Below are positions 12,601 to 24,502 of a stretch of DNA of 64,000 bases, piece by piece (the stretch's first letter is position 1; each line of letters starts with the position of its first letter). The stretch is taken from the NCBI GenBank assembly GCA_026874595.1, contig CM049311.1, positions 75,146,953 through 75,210,952 on the forward strand, given 5' to 3'. The DNA is from Sipunculus nudus (taxonomy: Eukaryota; Annelida; Sipuncula; Golfingiida; Sipunculidae). The notes below the pieces were generated by a model. It worked only from the letters and a program-made list of their open reading frames with translations, ran no database searches and was not told where the DNA came from. The position numbers were made by a program, and so were the translations under genes.

Positions 12601-15600
12601 TATATCCCCAGAATATAGAACATCTACAGATTGCAGATACCGTATGACCTGTAAAACTTTAACGCTGTCCCAGTTTTATATAATTCTCCTAATATAACTA
12701 AACTTAAAAAAAAATCATTATGATAATATTTCTAGGAAATAGGATAGCCTGAAGAAATACTCACCGAAAACTTTAAGCAAATTATTCTTATAAAACGGGA
12801 ATAGTTTGTATTGAGGAAGATAGATTCGAACCAGACATTTATATGATACAAAGGTGTTATCGAGGACTGTTGAAATTGCCAGTTGAATGCAGTCTTTAAT
12901 GCTCAATGCATGAAGGTACATTTAACAGACTTTCTCGCTTCACTGCATGAAGCGTTCATTTATATGGAAAAGCTGAACACATAGTAAATATACAGATACC
13001 GACTCAGTCATTACACTTTCCTGAGATTGTATTATTTATATTTTAAGGAATAATTGGCGGAGAATCTCTACATGTGTGATGAAACTTATGTTTATTTTAC
13101 GGTTACTTAGATATATATCTCATTTATATTTTACATTGCTTGTCCACACACACACACACACACACATACACACATATATATAGTTATAATAACCAATGCA
13201 ATGCACTCTCAGTGGCTCGGGTGCAGCCTGCAGTTTGTGGTGCTATTCAAAAAAGGCTATGGTAGAATTGTTGAAGTAAAAATAGCTAAATGGAAAATAA
13301 CAGGTAGCAGGATTGAATTAAAGAATTATTGAATTAATTCTATATTCATTATTTTTACCATTTATATAAACCATCTTCGCTTCTTTTGATGATCATATAA
13401 ACATTGCCTGGATCCTACATTCTTATACAGCTTTATTGTATACATAATTTAAAACTCGTCCTCCAGTTTCATTTCATTTAAAGAAATGTGTGTCAAATAC
13501 TATATTCAAATAAACAAAACTCAAATATTCTATATTCATTATTAATTATAGTTTATCATATTTAAATTGATAAACGGTACTTATTGAAAATAAAAGTCAG
13601 TCGACAGGTGTTGTTGACTTGTATATTATAACCTTCATAAGAGTACAGAGAGGTAATTTTGTGTAGATTCATGTTTTATTGTACGTAATTTTTCGGCAAG
13701 AGAGATTCTTCTTAGCAAGGATCGAGTATTCCGGCGACTTATGGAAGCTTAACCACGTGGATCCTCCCAATCCGTGACACATGAGCTTAAATCCTGACCA
13801 ACATGTAAAATCTTGACTAATGGGGACTAATTGAAGCATATGAATGGTTTAGTGACCGGGACAGGCTCAACAGGAAACACCATTCACCACAAACAATACT
13901 GTCAAGTCTAAAACTGATCTCTTCAGTAAAATCGCTTTCTTCTCGTGACGTTCAGGGGAGATCACGGTAGAAACCGCGGGGGTAGGGTCAGACGTGATCT
14001 TGCTAGCAGGATGTTATGTCTTTTGACCCACGCACGCGCACGCTGGCACCGGATATATCTGCTTCATGTGCACAATCGTTGCCCTCCAATCAACGTCTTA
14101 ATAGCTACCCTGCTCTTGTATATAAGTAGTATTAATCAGACAAATCAACAAAGGCGGCCGCCCCTCCGTCCCTCGGCTCCTGTTGAGAACCCCCAAGGGT
14201 GCTTGGGGTATGTCCCCCGGCCAGCAATATGTCACCTGTAAGTGTATACTGTGGCGATAATTGGAGCACTTATTGAGGATGAGCGCCCTACACAATATGA
14301 GTGTCTGTGGATTAGAGGCGGTGGGGTTGAGGGGTTGCTTTGTGGGTCTCTGTCCTGCCAGGGCAACAGGTGAATCTCAGTTAAATAGGTGGGTGACGGA
14401 TTGCACACACTACAGGAGTTAAGCCGGAATAGCCTGGGAAGGCATTCTTGCTGTTGAAAATGAAAGTGGATAAATTTGCACCGATATTGCACGATCTAAA
14501 GCTTGCATTCCTGTTGACATATGCAATTTATTTGCTAGCTGCTACCTAAATTGGTACCACGATCCAGTACCCACTCTAACACTGACCGATAATTCCTAAA
14601 ACTATAACCTTTTGTCAAATTTGTCACTTAACTAAACAGAGATTAATTGGCCTATAATACGAGATGAGAAATATACTTTCATAAAATTTTTAATTTGTAT
14701 GATGATCTTTTTTTTATCGTCGACTTTTTGTTTTATCGTCAATTTTTATTTTGGTATTACAATTCCCGGATTCATCCATAAGTTTTTTTTTTTTTACTTT
14801 TCAGTTTCTTTACAATTACCATGAAACAAAGATGAAAACATCATTGGTATATATTTAGAATCTTTGCTCACCATGCAATGGAACAAGACGTCTTTAACAT
14901 GGCGTAAAGGAGGACTATTTTTAGTGTTTGCATTTTATGCATTTATACTTTATATATGCATGATATGCCTATATTATGCATGAATTATATAGTCTGTATC
15001 ACTTCGACATGTTGCAAATCCTTTTATCCTTTTCTTTCTTGGTCTGCTCTTTCTAACTCCTGCATTAAACTTAAATTGTCATGTTAATTGAGTTTTAATA
15101 TTTAGAGCATCAATCCAGCTAGCTGACTTTCAAACATTTCCCCCCGGTATCTTTTCGAAACGCTCACACAGGTGAGCCGCAAAATCTTCCATTAAATATA
15201 TTTCGACAGAGAGGTTAATTGTTACAAATTAATATAGGGTGACGGCGTCATTTTACTTCGTTATGAATTGAAAAATGGAACAATAGTAATATTGTGTTTG
15301 ACTGTTCACCGCAACTTAGGCGAAACATGTGCACCCAGTAATCTTGAAATTTATAAATGGTAAAGGACTAAAAAACGAACATATATGTATAGAGTAAAAA
15401 TAAAATAACACCAAATTATTAAATAATCAAATATTATACACATGCTTTTGTTTAAAGTGTATTTTGTACTACAAAAAAATGCTTTAGAAAAAGATGAGCT
15501 CTCATTCTATAAATAGGGAAACTTGGCAGGTTTATGGATGGGTCGTTGTTTTTGCAAAGATTCTTTAAAATTTACGGCATAACTGGCTATTTCATCTCTT

Positions 15601-15950
15601 GTATTAATAAATTAAGACAAGCTTAGGTATTTTAACGAATAACGAATATCCCGATGCTCCTCACATTGGAATGTGAGTGACCTCTATGTTCTGGTGAATG
15701 CATTGATAAAACAACAGTGATCGAGGACAGATTAATTTTGAGAGTGGAGTGATTTATACCTCGCCAGTGTCATTCTTTCTCACATTAACCATGCCTTGTT
15801 TAATTTTTGTCTTTATAATGTTGTCACTGGTCTTGGCATGTATTGTACAGCTCCGACCCGGGGTCTTACCCTTCAACCTTTGCTCATTTGATCGTAAAAA
15901 GACAAACGAGAAGCAATTAGTGGCATTTTCCCAGGCACATACAGTTTAGC
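9609..15950. other. Long stretch without a convincing gene
   Basis: Mostly AT-rich sequence with poly-G/C runs (about 9759, 10081, 10940), a TA/TG tract near 10365 and a CA tract near 13145. A locally CpG-rich block at about 11985-12320 has open frames on both strands (80 codons on +, 63 on -) but no recognisable domain or clear splice pair. A smaller CpG-richer patch lies at about 13940-14240. Either could be a regulatory island. I found no bHLH basic region for the downstream Orange-domain gene. Confidence 0.5.
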
Positions 15951-15954
15951 GACC

Positions 15955-16270
15955 AGCCAATCAGAAACGAGTATTGGCGTGCCAACGTTTCCCGCCAGAC
16001 GCGAGAGAGGCCATTGAGTGCAGATTCGCATGAGTAGTTTACTATACGAGGCCCACCACCCGCCGGGCGACTGGGTGCCCGTGAAAGGCTTCTATGTATA
16101 TACGAGTAAACCTGGCATGCCGAATAAACACGGGCAGGTGATGCGACTCTGTCAAATGGTGGGCGGAGGTGGCCGAGGCAAGACGTAGACACTCACTGCA
16201 CCAGACTCTCTCCACGGCCCAACACGGATATCCATACACGCATAAACAGAGCTACATATATGACTGGTAT
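15955..16270 (+). promoter_or_regulatory. Probable promoter / 5' UTR of the Orange-domain gene
   Basis: A GC- and CpG-richer stretch lies directly upstream of the first candidate start codon. It contains a direct CCAAT (CAGCCAATCAG, about 15956) and an inverted one (GTATTGGC, about 15972), followed by CGTTTCCCGCC. No clear TATA box is placed. A six-codon upstream ORF (ATG at 16260, stop 16278) overlaps the candidate start at 16271. Promoter function is inferred from position and composition. Confidence 0.35.
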
Positions 16271-16352
16271 ATGGGCATAACCACTGGAGTTGGCCATCAT
16301 CGAACCATACACTTACAGATGCAGCCGGACACGCAGGCCGAGCTAGGTCCAG
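16271..16352 (+). CDS. Candidate first coding exon of the Orange-domain gene
   Basis: The frame from ATG 16271 (second in-frame ATG at 16319) runs to a consensus donor, GGTCCAG|gtaaac, in phase 1. The Orange exon at 19517 needs exactly one base upstream, and joining gives a Gly codon (G+GA). The joined reading frame is 750 nt, that is 249 residues plus stop. The encoded N-terminus (MGITTGVGHH...MQPDTQAELGPG) has no basic helix-loop-helix. This may be the true start, an alternative first exon, or a chance open exon with the real bHLH exons elsewhere. Confidence 0.4.
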
Positions 16353-16964
16353 GTAAACACAGTTATTTATGAAATTAGTTTTCGAGATGAAACACTAGTT
16401 AGTACATACCACAGACACATGACGGAATATATATATATGTATGTACTTGTACCATGTATGTGCATAAGACGTTTTACAGTGTCTTTTTCAAGCATTAGAG
16501 TAACAAAGTTACGATTCTTCCACTTGCCACCAATGTCTGCTCGGCACTTTAATCGCCAGGGCACTGGAAGATCGGTAAACAGTGGACACTGAACTAGTCA
16601 CTCTGCTCTCTTCGTGCTCGTCTGGTCAGACGGTACATGGGTGATAATATAAGGATTTAATAAAATCAGATGAAGAGTGATTAAATTATCCTTGCTGCAT
16701 GTGATTGTAATACATTTATACTTGGGCTTTACCCGGATGTCACCTGTAGACGTTCAGCAGACAAGATAACAGCTGGTTGTTATATACTGTCAACATCCTG
16801 TTGTTTGCTCTGTATGTAAACCTAAAATGTTTTAGTTTTCGACGTACTTGACGTTTCATTTTGAACCGAGGCAAATTTACCGTTCAAAGAATGTTCAGTC
16901 GTCAGTGGACTTACATGGAAAACGGTATATACTAGCGATCATCTCTCTCTCCCCTCCCCCTCCC

Positions 16965-17148
16965 CCAGTGAAACGTGTAATTATAAGCCCAACTGTGGGA
17001 CTGGCAGAAAGTGGTCTTAATTCATATGGGTGGTCTTATTAGACAAGTAAGTTACAAACAAAGTGAATACTACATCCAAGGGTGGTCTTAATAAACAGGG
17101 GGTCTTTTTGAACAGATCAACCTTCAGACAGGTTACACCATATATTTG

Positions 17149-17190
<42 letters not shown>
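16965..17190. repeat. Degenerate GGTGGTCTTAAT repeat and (TA)n tract
   Basis: The phrase GTGGTCTTAAT or GGTGGTCTTATT recurs three times between 17012 and 17095. I associate this with decayed DNA-transposon internal sequence. A TA microsatellite follows at about 17153-17187. It lies in the proposed intron of the Orange-domain gene. Confidence 0.4.
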
Positions 17191-17192
<2 letters not shown>

Positions 17193-17728
17193 TGTATGCT
17201 CTTAGTCATTTCAAAATTACCAAAAAATTCATCATCTTTACTTTAACTGATAATATGACGACGCAATGTATAAAATTAATAAATTATGAGAATATTAAAT
17301 TAATCAGTTGCCAATCATTTTCAGATTGTACTTTTAATTTTCCGGTAGACATGGTAAAATTAAAAGCAGTAAAATGAACGTGATTCCTCCACATTCAAAG
17401 TATTCGTGGTCGTTGATCAGGGGGACCCGGACAGGTTATGTATAAGTAGTTACGTAATGAGTTGTAACACAGGGTTTGGTTTGGGATTTATCCGGAGTTT
17501 CCTGTTGGTGCAAACGATTTCCTTAACCTGATTAGATTTTATGAATAAGAGGTCAAAGGTGACTGTGACCATATATATGTGTAGGACATCTTACTGGTAG
17601 GAATACTTTCATATACAGTATACACCCACACACCCACCCACACACATATATTATTTATATATTTGTTTTATAATTAAGGCGAGGGGATGGAAAAGTCTAC
17701 AACTTCGATGTCAGATTATAATACGAAT

Positions 17729-18100
17729 TTATTTATAATATATATTCATTACATATGGAGCTAACGCTGTGATATGCCACCTATCATTAAATAGATGCAA
17801 ACTGGACGCTGGCGTGCGCAATGCGTTACTACCCGTGCCCGTCAATCTGAGTGATGCGGTTCTACCCTGAATACATGGTTCTCTAAAGCTACCCCCACAC
17901 CTCAGCGTGAGGTGGTCCTCGGGACAAATCTTCAATTTAAGCCATGCACCTGTTACGGCGTCAGCACGCAGTGACCGTGTGACGTGAAAGGGACGGGCGC
18001 GACAGGTGGAGGAGAAGTTGTTCGACACCACATCAAACACGACGCCGCCGCCGATGTACGTGCAGGTCTGCCAGGGTAAACAAACCGCGCGCAGCACCAT
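17729..18100 (-). other. CpG-richer block with a 123-codon minus-strand ORF
   Basis: This is a sharply GC-richer island inside an AT-rich intron. On the minus strand an ATG opens 123 codons with about seven Cys (early motif MVLRAVCLPWQTCTYIGGGV). No signal peptide, domain or splice structure is convincing. It could be an intronic single-exon gene, a CpG island whose composition removes stops, or an old insertion. Confidence 0.2.
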
Positions 18101-18767
18101 GTAAATACGCTTAAATATCGGACGTTTATCATAACTGATTTATTATGATATATTTACTTCTCCATTGATGATTTTCACGTTTAAAAGCATGCATAGGAGA
18201 AATGCATGATCAAACAAAAAATGTTTAAAATGAAAAGGAATAAAAGAAATAAAAAACTTAAACATGACGATTTCTTGCTTATCCGAGCTGGAGATAGTGA
18301 GAGTAAACAGTAACGATCTTGCACGTCCTGAATAGTCTTATCTTTGTGGATATGGAGAATATATAAAAACAAGCAATTACACCAACACTTACTGACCATA
18401 GACAAATGGTACCTTAAAATGTTACCTCGTTACAGGTTAATATCAATATTAGCTATGTGGGACGTGTTGTTTTGCGGTTTGGAATTTCCCATGATTCACT
18501 CATTCCCACAGAATGCAGAGCGACATGAGAGCTGATAAGAATCAGTTACGCTTTCATGCATTAGTTCTAACTCTCTCATAAATATGCCCCTTTCTTATTG
18601 TAGGTAGAAAAAAGTACTGCATGGCCGCGGAAATTCCAGTTTCAACATGAACAACATTTAACTTGTGACTGATGGTTTTCTTTTTTTTGTAAGAGATGTT
18701 CATGTGTCCAGGACCCTTAGCTTTTATACAGTTGCATGTGCCTTGATTGAATATGACACTTTTTTCG

Positions 18768-18770
<3 letters not shown>

Positions 18771-18808
<38 letters not shown>
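18771..18808. repeat. (CT)19 microsatellite
   Basis: Perfect CT dinucleotides inside the proposed intron of the Orange-domain gene. Confidence 0.97.
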
Positions 18809-18812
<4 letters not shown>

Positions 18813-18989
18813 GAGCAAGGGCAAATCTCCATTCCGTAAATGAAGTCGGTATAATTGAGTCACGGTTTAGTATGGATCTCCTCGTCTTTGTTTTTGCTTC
18901 GGAACTATTATATGGTCTACGTTATTATAACTGTTTTTTAGGCTTTGGGCTATCAGGGAAAATTCTGTTTTTTAGAAAGTAGACCATTT

Positions 18990-19290
18990 TTGGACTCGCT
19001 GCCTCCGCATGGATGGTATGCAATCTTCCCCGTTCGTGTTTGTGTTTGTTCACAAAATAAACTCATTATCATGAACGGAATCTCAGGAAATTTTCAGGGC
19101 AATTCGGGAATTGACCAGGCAAGAATCGATTTTATTTTGATATGGATCACGCGAATGATCCGGATTCAGGAATGTCATCAAAGAATGTTCACAAATGTAC
19201 AGTCACTTTTGCACGAATGAACCTGCTAATAAGGGCCGATTAAATGAATGCAAACAGATGACAGAGGCTTGCATTACTCAGAATGCAGAT
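18990..19290 (+). repeat. Dispersed repeat A, copy 1
   Basis: It matches 36062-36355 over about 290 bp. Shared phrases in order are TTCCCCGTTCGTGT, GTGTTTGTTCACAA, GGGAATTGA/GGGAATGAG, AGAATCGATT/AGAATTGATT, a CCCGAATAAGGAACGTCATC-like phrase, and GCTTGCATT..TYAGAATGC. No terminal repeats or coding capacity recognised. Confidence 0.6.
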
Positions 19291-19516
19291 TTCTATTTTT
19301 AAAAAGGTTTCCAATATTTTAATGGTCGTTAACACCAGCCATTACGTTTCTATGGACGCTTCTCATCTTTTACAGAAAATTGTAAATCAGTGAGAGCAGA
19401 CAAGACACCTTCAGTTCTGGAATATGCCTAAGAAGACTTTACATACACGGCCTTTTTGTATAGATATAGAAACTGTTCTGTATATAAAAAATCTTAAATT
19501 TTATATTTTTTTTCAG

Positions 19517-20184
19517 GACCTGGAGAGGAAGGGAAGATTGGTGTCATCCCTCCGCCGATGGAATTGCTTGAGGTCCAGGCCCAACAGATGGCGCTTCACC
19601 ATGCGGGAGTAGTGTTGGCAGGTTTCCGTGACTGCTGTGAGGAGGCGCTGCGGTACTTAGTGGATGTGGAAAAGCTAGCGGAAACGGATCCACTAGTGGT
19701 AGGACTGAGGCGCCACCTACTGGAGCGCCAACAGCAGCTTGATGTGCAACAGATTCTGAACGAACACTTAGCTGCTGCAGAAATGCACGCATATCCCATG
19801 GACCCTGAGAACAGTCTGGGGCCGGTAGAGGGCGCTATAGATGATAGTGGTAACGCAAGTTTATTAGAGCCTTTATCACCTGAAGCTCAGGTTATAAACT
19901 CAGATGAGGAAATGAACAGTGAAATTTTGCAAGATTCCTGTACACAAGAGAATCCCGATCATAATGGTCTCTTGCATCAAAACGAGGTTAATTTAGAACA
20001 GTCCGTATTGCCTCACCTTAACAATAACGCAATCACTCAAGAGGAATTCACAGAACCTCTCAGGACACTAGCCGTGCTTGCACAAAATGACTCCGCTATC
20101 GCGTCTTTAACAGAGGAAATTATAGCATTATTGGACTCTGAAGAAGAAGAAACAGATATGTTGACGGACATTGAGGCAGAGTAA
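19517..20184 (+). CDS. Hairy/Orange-domain protein, terminal exon
   Basis: The exon follows a textbook acceptor (tatttttttttcag|GA) and stays open for 222 codons to TAA. From the in-frame Met at 19558, residues 18-58 match the Hairy/Orange domain: AGFRDCCEEALRYL, then VDVEKLAETDPL and GLRRHLLERQQQ. In Hes/Hey-type repressors this domain follows the bHLH and governs dimer choice. After it comes an acidic, Asn/Gln-rich region of about 120 residues ending in IIALLDSEEEE and a final acidic stretch. There is no C-terminal WRPW or YRPW motif for Groucho binding. The bHLH that normally sits just before Orange is not in this exon: the residues before it (PPPMELLEVQAQQMALHHAG) only faintly resemble the end of helix 2. 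Likely nuclear, role unproven. The nearest neighbour I can name is the Hes/Hey superfamily, with no safe orthologue. Confidence 0.85.
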
Positions 20185-20280
20185 TATCATTGATGTAAAT
20201 GTTATATGAAATGAGTTAGTGCTTACTCCGTGAATTGTTTTAATTTATTTCGTTTTTGTTCGATACCAGTTGTCTTCATT

Positions 20281-20302
20281 AAGCCTGGTGTTTACCAGGC
20301 TT
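20281..20302 (+). promoter_or_regulatory. 3' UTR stem-loop
   Basis: AAGCCTGGT pairs perfectly with ACCAGGCTT across a GTTT loop, 97 bp after the Orange-domain stop codon. An imperfect small hairpin (ATCCT/AGGAT, loop CAA) follows immediately. A role in mRNA stability is plausible but unproven. Confidence 0.5.
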
Positions 20303-20337
20303 ATCCTCAAAGGATCGCAAACGCACGTCAAGACGCG

Positions 20338-20358
20338 TTATCCTAGAAGGATAATAAA
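20338..20358 (+). terminator. Poly(A) signal overlapped by a hairpin
   Basis: TTATCCT pairs perfectly with AGGATAA around a three-base loop AGA. The AATAAA at 20353-20358 overlaps the 3' arm. This is the first canonical poly(A) signal after the stop codon at 20184 and probably ends the Orange-domain transcript. Confidence 0.55.
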
Positions 20359-20379
20359 GCTGAAAAGTGGGGAATATTT

Positions 20380-22289
20380 GTGTGTATAAATTTGTTCCTG
20401 TGCATTTGTAAAGTTTATATTACTGACCATTATGGAAGATGTGGATATGAATGACTTATGTGCACCAGTAGGCAAGAGAATTAACATTTTTATGAGGAAT
20501 ATGTCTCGTTTTATGACTCTTTATATCAGCAGGAACGTTACTATAGATATAAAAAGGATCTGGTATAACAGTGTGATAAGACATTTTGGGTCTCGGTTAA
20601 CATTTAACAAAGACCATAAACTGTGACTGATACATAGATCAGTGTTAAATATGAGCGTGTCATATACATGCCTATATACAAGGGACGATAGTTGTTGCCT
20701 TCTAGATCTTATTTTGCTCGTTGTTGTTGCCTTGTTTTGTGATGTTTGGAGGAACGATTCATGCATGTTTAATAAACATCAACGAAAACACGCAACAATC
20801 TCGCTTTGTTTTTTTCCTGGCTTCAATTCCTGTATGGTCCAGTTTTACTTTATTCAGAATGTACAACGTACCTTCGGGTGGCCTGTGTCACATTAATATG
20901 AACGGAATTATCGATTTAGTATATGTCAACAAAACGGGGTTTGCAAGAAGGAGAAAACATTGTGGGTGAAAGAGAGTGAATGTATAATTATGTATTGTTA
21001 AACCTATAATCATATACTTTACATGCGTGTACATTTATATATATGCATACATATTACATAATTACATACATTATATACTATACAATAGTACAATATATAT
21101 ATATTTTATTGGTTATATATGTGTGTGTGTGCAAGAGAGATTTATAAATCGTGCGTGAAAGAGAGAGCGTGAGAGGGGAGGAAAACCACAGATTAAGAAA
21201 GTGTGAGAGGGAGGTTTAAGATCCACCTGTTTGCACCTGCGTGCGGTAACCCGTGGTTTGATTTTGTGAGAGTCGTCAGTTTTTTGTTAACTTCTTTTAG
21301 CGGTGGTCGTTTAATGATAGAGCCATCGTGGTGCGCGCTGTAAGCCTCGGGTAAACGAGCGCCATATTAAGAGGGGGAGCGTAAACTATTTGGACTGGTG
21401 GAACACGGGAGCGCCAGGACGCCTCTGTGGTACCTCGCGGGAGCACCGTGCACCCATGACCTCTAGCGGGAGGGTCAGACGGGGGGAGGGTCACATATTC
21501 TCTGGTCTGAACCCCAGGGTGAGTCCCATGCTGAGCTAACATGGAGGAGTCACAGAGGATGTGTCTGGCTTGCTGAAATCGGAAATAACCAGACCCAGGC
21601 CAAACATATATAAGTAAACATCAAGTATCCTTGTCACAGTGCAGCAACCCAAAATCCGCCCAATTATTTCTCCCTGGCTTAATTTAAATGTGTGTATTGT
21701 AAAAGCGACGTTATTTGGTGATATAACGTTTGATACCTTCTTGTTACCTGGGGTTGCTTTATAAAAAATGCATATTTCTCTCCCTTCTCCATTTGTAAAG
21801 ACGTCTGGAATATTACTGATCATTTTGCATAATATTTTGACTGTGTTACTCTTCCCTTTATATACCTTCCTCTTTCTTCTTCTTTTTTTTTGGGGGGGGG
21901 GGGGGTGCGTATAACCCCAATTTCCTCCTCAACTGAAGCGTTACTACGTTGTATTAGACCTGGTTTTTTACCAATTTTAATTAGCTTTTATGAAATTATA
22001 AGCTGTTTTAATTGGCAAACTTGCCATTAAAATAATGAAATTAAAACGGTTTATTACATAGCAGATTTCCCGTAGAGATGTATTTTAAACTAGACAATGC
22101 TTTCTCAAATACATAACAACTGATACATGCATGCATCTGTGCAATAAATATCAATATCTTTCTAAATATAGGAAGTAGACTAAAGATGTTTTGATATCTT
22201 TCTTAAACTGATATGTCTTTGTTTACGTTTTTTGGATGTTTGTGATACCGAACATGCGGCAATAATTATTCAAAACTCATTAAATCCCT

Positions 22290-22342
<53 letters not shown>

Positions 22343-22615
22343 GTAATATAGTTAGACAGGATCGCTCATTCGGCTAGCAAATGTTGTTTTCAATGGATCC
22401 CAGCTACATTTTAAACATAAGACCCCATATATAAAATCGACATATAGACAAGAGTATATACACTATGGAAGTAGATACCGAATACATGTATTTGACCGTC
22501 CAGGTGTATTCTCACACGATTAATTAAGCTGATCGAGTACATGAATGATCGAACAATGAAAGATGTCGGACTGCTTGGGCCATTGCAAATATGTCTTAGA
22601 AGTTATAACGTGGGG

Positions 22616-22650
<35 letters not shown>

Positions 22651-22850
22651 ACGTACATTGAAATAGATGTATCATTTTTAAATGTATTTAAGGCGGGTAA
22701 AAGGATTTTCTTTTCCTTGAGTGTGCGTTTCAACATTCCCTTATCACATATACCAATATATTTAATACACAAGAAATATTGCGTTTTCCCCTAACAACCT
22801 TATGTTACATGCTTATATTACGGTCTGACACCATTTGCTTACTCCCGTAA
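20380..22850. other. Intergenic, no gene seen
   Basis: AT-rich sequence. A GC-richer patch at 21290-21540 has only an implausible minus-strand frame. Microsatellites: (AG)22 at about 22292-22336, (TA)n at about 22619-22646, and a poly-G run at about 21893-21905. Confidence 0.6.
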
Positions 22851-22856
22851 TCATTA

Positions 22857-23191
22857 GGCCAAAAAAAATTAAAGGTATGGTTCTCAGGCACCGCCCGCAT
22901 CAATTTTAAACCCCCGCATCAAAAATTTTTATTTTAATTTTCAATGAAAACTTTCCAATTTTGAGCTGCTGCCTCTCCGACATTTCTTTCAAGAAGATAA
23001 AACCATACAATTTCCTTTGTTTTGTAGTTCTTTTACTTATTTAGTAAAATAAAACTGTTATTTTCATGCTTTTCCCTTATCATTTGACATTTTTATCGAA
23101 ACATACCAAAAAATTTAAAATAAAAAAAGCGCCCGCCCGCATTGATTGATGAAAAAAGTGCCTGAGAACCATACCTTTTTTTATTTTGGCC
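22857..23191. mobile_element. PIF/Harbinger-like MITE, copy 1
   Basis: This is a 335-bp element flanked by TTA on both sides (22854-22856 and 23192-23194). Its terminal inverted repeats start GGCCAAAA and continue with AAAGGTATGGTTCTCAGGCAC on both arms (left 22871-22891, right arm reverse-complemented at about 23158-23178). TTA duplications and TIR-only structure fit the PIF/Harbinger superfamily. No transposase coding. Confidence 0.75.
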
Positions 23192-23194
23192 TTA

Positions 23195-24427
23195 GTGTAA
23201 AACAGTTTGCATCGCGTGCGAACAGTGCCATAAACATAAACAAAGCGCAAGCAAACAAGGTAACCGTACGATTCAAGAGTTCTTTTCAAACTTCCACCCA
23301 TTATATCTTCTTTCATGTTGCTTCTCCTTGTCCTGCACTCTCAGGATCATATTTCTGGTTACAGTCTTGTTGCGGTAAACAAACACACGTGCGTGGACTG
23401 TGTTTACTCAAACAATTAACGTGCAAAACAGGTGAACCGAAGAGAGTAAGCCCGTACATATAGGCCGGGATGGTTTTGTTAGGAAACTTTTGTATTCAAT
23501 CAAAATGAACTAATAGCGTAAGATAGTATACAAATTGCAACGTTTATGTACCTTTAAGGATTGAGATGCGTGTCTGTTCCAGCGATAAGTTCCTGGGTAT
23601 GAATTATGAAATAAGAAGTTTTGTAATATTCTGTGTTTGGAAATCACCCCTATACAGACATCTCTCGCCATAGATATGACTATATTTATTAAAACTCTGA
23701 CAGTCAGTTAAAGAGGATCGAGCTATTGGATAACATTTGAATACAAGCAGTAACAGGACGTAACGATATACGAGTATACCTGCCGTCATCCAGTTTAACT
23801 GTTTATTTAGATAAAATTTATTTTCTAACATTTTTGTAACAATTCTTCTTCCACACTCGACAAAGAATATCGTCTTTCGCAGGGCCATCCTAAACGGGCA
23901 GACAGTGCATGGTCAGTATATGAGAGAGATAGTTACTGATAGCACAAGGAAATCGCTCTTGGTTTTCTCTACGGAAGAAGAGTCCAAATGAACATTAATA
24001 ATGAAAAAAAAAAGCTTTCGCAAAGGTATGCAATTACTCATATACCAAGAGAGCAGAAATAGAATTATATGGGGAGAGCGGTGGTGTAATGTTTTCAGCA
24101 AAGGCCCGAGTTTATAGGTGAGATCGTGACCTAATTCTAAATACGGGAATTTAACCATAATGAAGTTACAGGGTCAATATAAAAATCTTGTTTTGCGTAA
24201 CAACTTTTTTTTTTACTGCTTTTGCGTTCATTACATATGATATATATGTTACACATGTCATATGCATGTGCATCCTACTGCTTATATAGGTTTAAACTTC
24301 AACGTATGTATTGGTAATCCATATATATGTATGCTTGGAATAATGAACCATGGTGACTTTCAGTACCATTGGGTATTCATCAGGGATATTTATTTCTATT
24401 GGCTAGAATGGCATTAATTCCAGGCTA
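23195..24427. other. Intergenic, no gene seen
   Basis: Short open frames overlap on both strands without splice context or recognisable domains. Confidence 0.55.
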
Positions 24428-24500
24428 CAGTGAAATTTCGCCTGACGACCACCCCGCAATCACGACCACCCTACAAACACGACCTCTTTGGCCGACCGCG
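24428..24500 (+). mobile_element. Fragment of a Tc1/mariner or pogo-like transposon end
   Basis: The sequence TACAGTGAAATTTCGCCTGA continues with repeated ACGACCACC. This is the kind of end (TA target, CAGTGAAA..CG, then CGACCACC repeats) I associate with pogo/Tigger-type MITEs in marine invertebrates. The opposite end was not found, so it is probably truncated by the neighbouring repeat. Confidence 0.4.
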
Positions 24501-24502
24501 GC

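Noticed and set aside
16142-16200. EARRRHSLHQTL, upstream of the Orange gene's first exon, resembles a bHLH basic region
   Set aside because: The frame is closed by a stop at 16139-16141 with no ATG between, and the following residues do not continue as helix 1. The likeness is probably chance.
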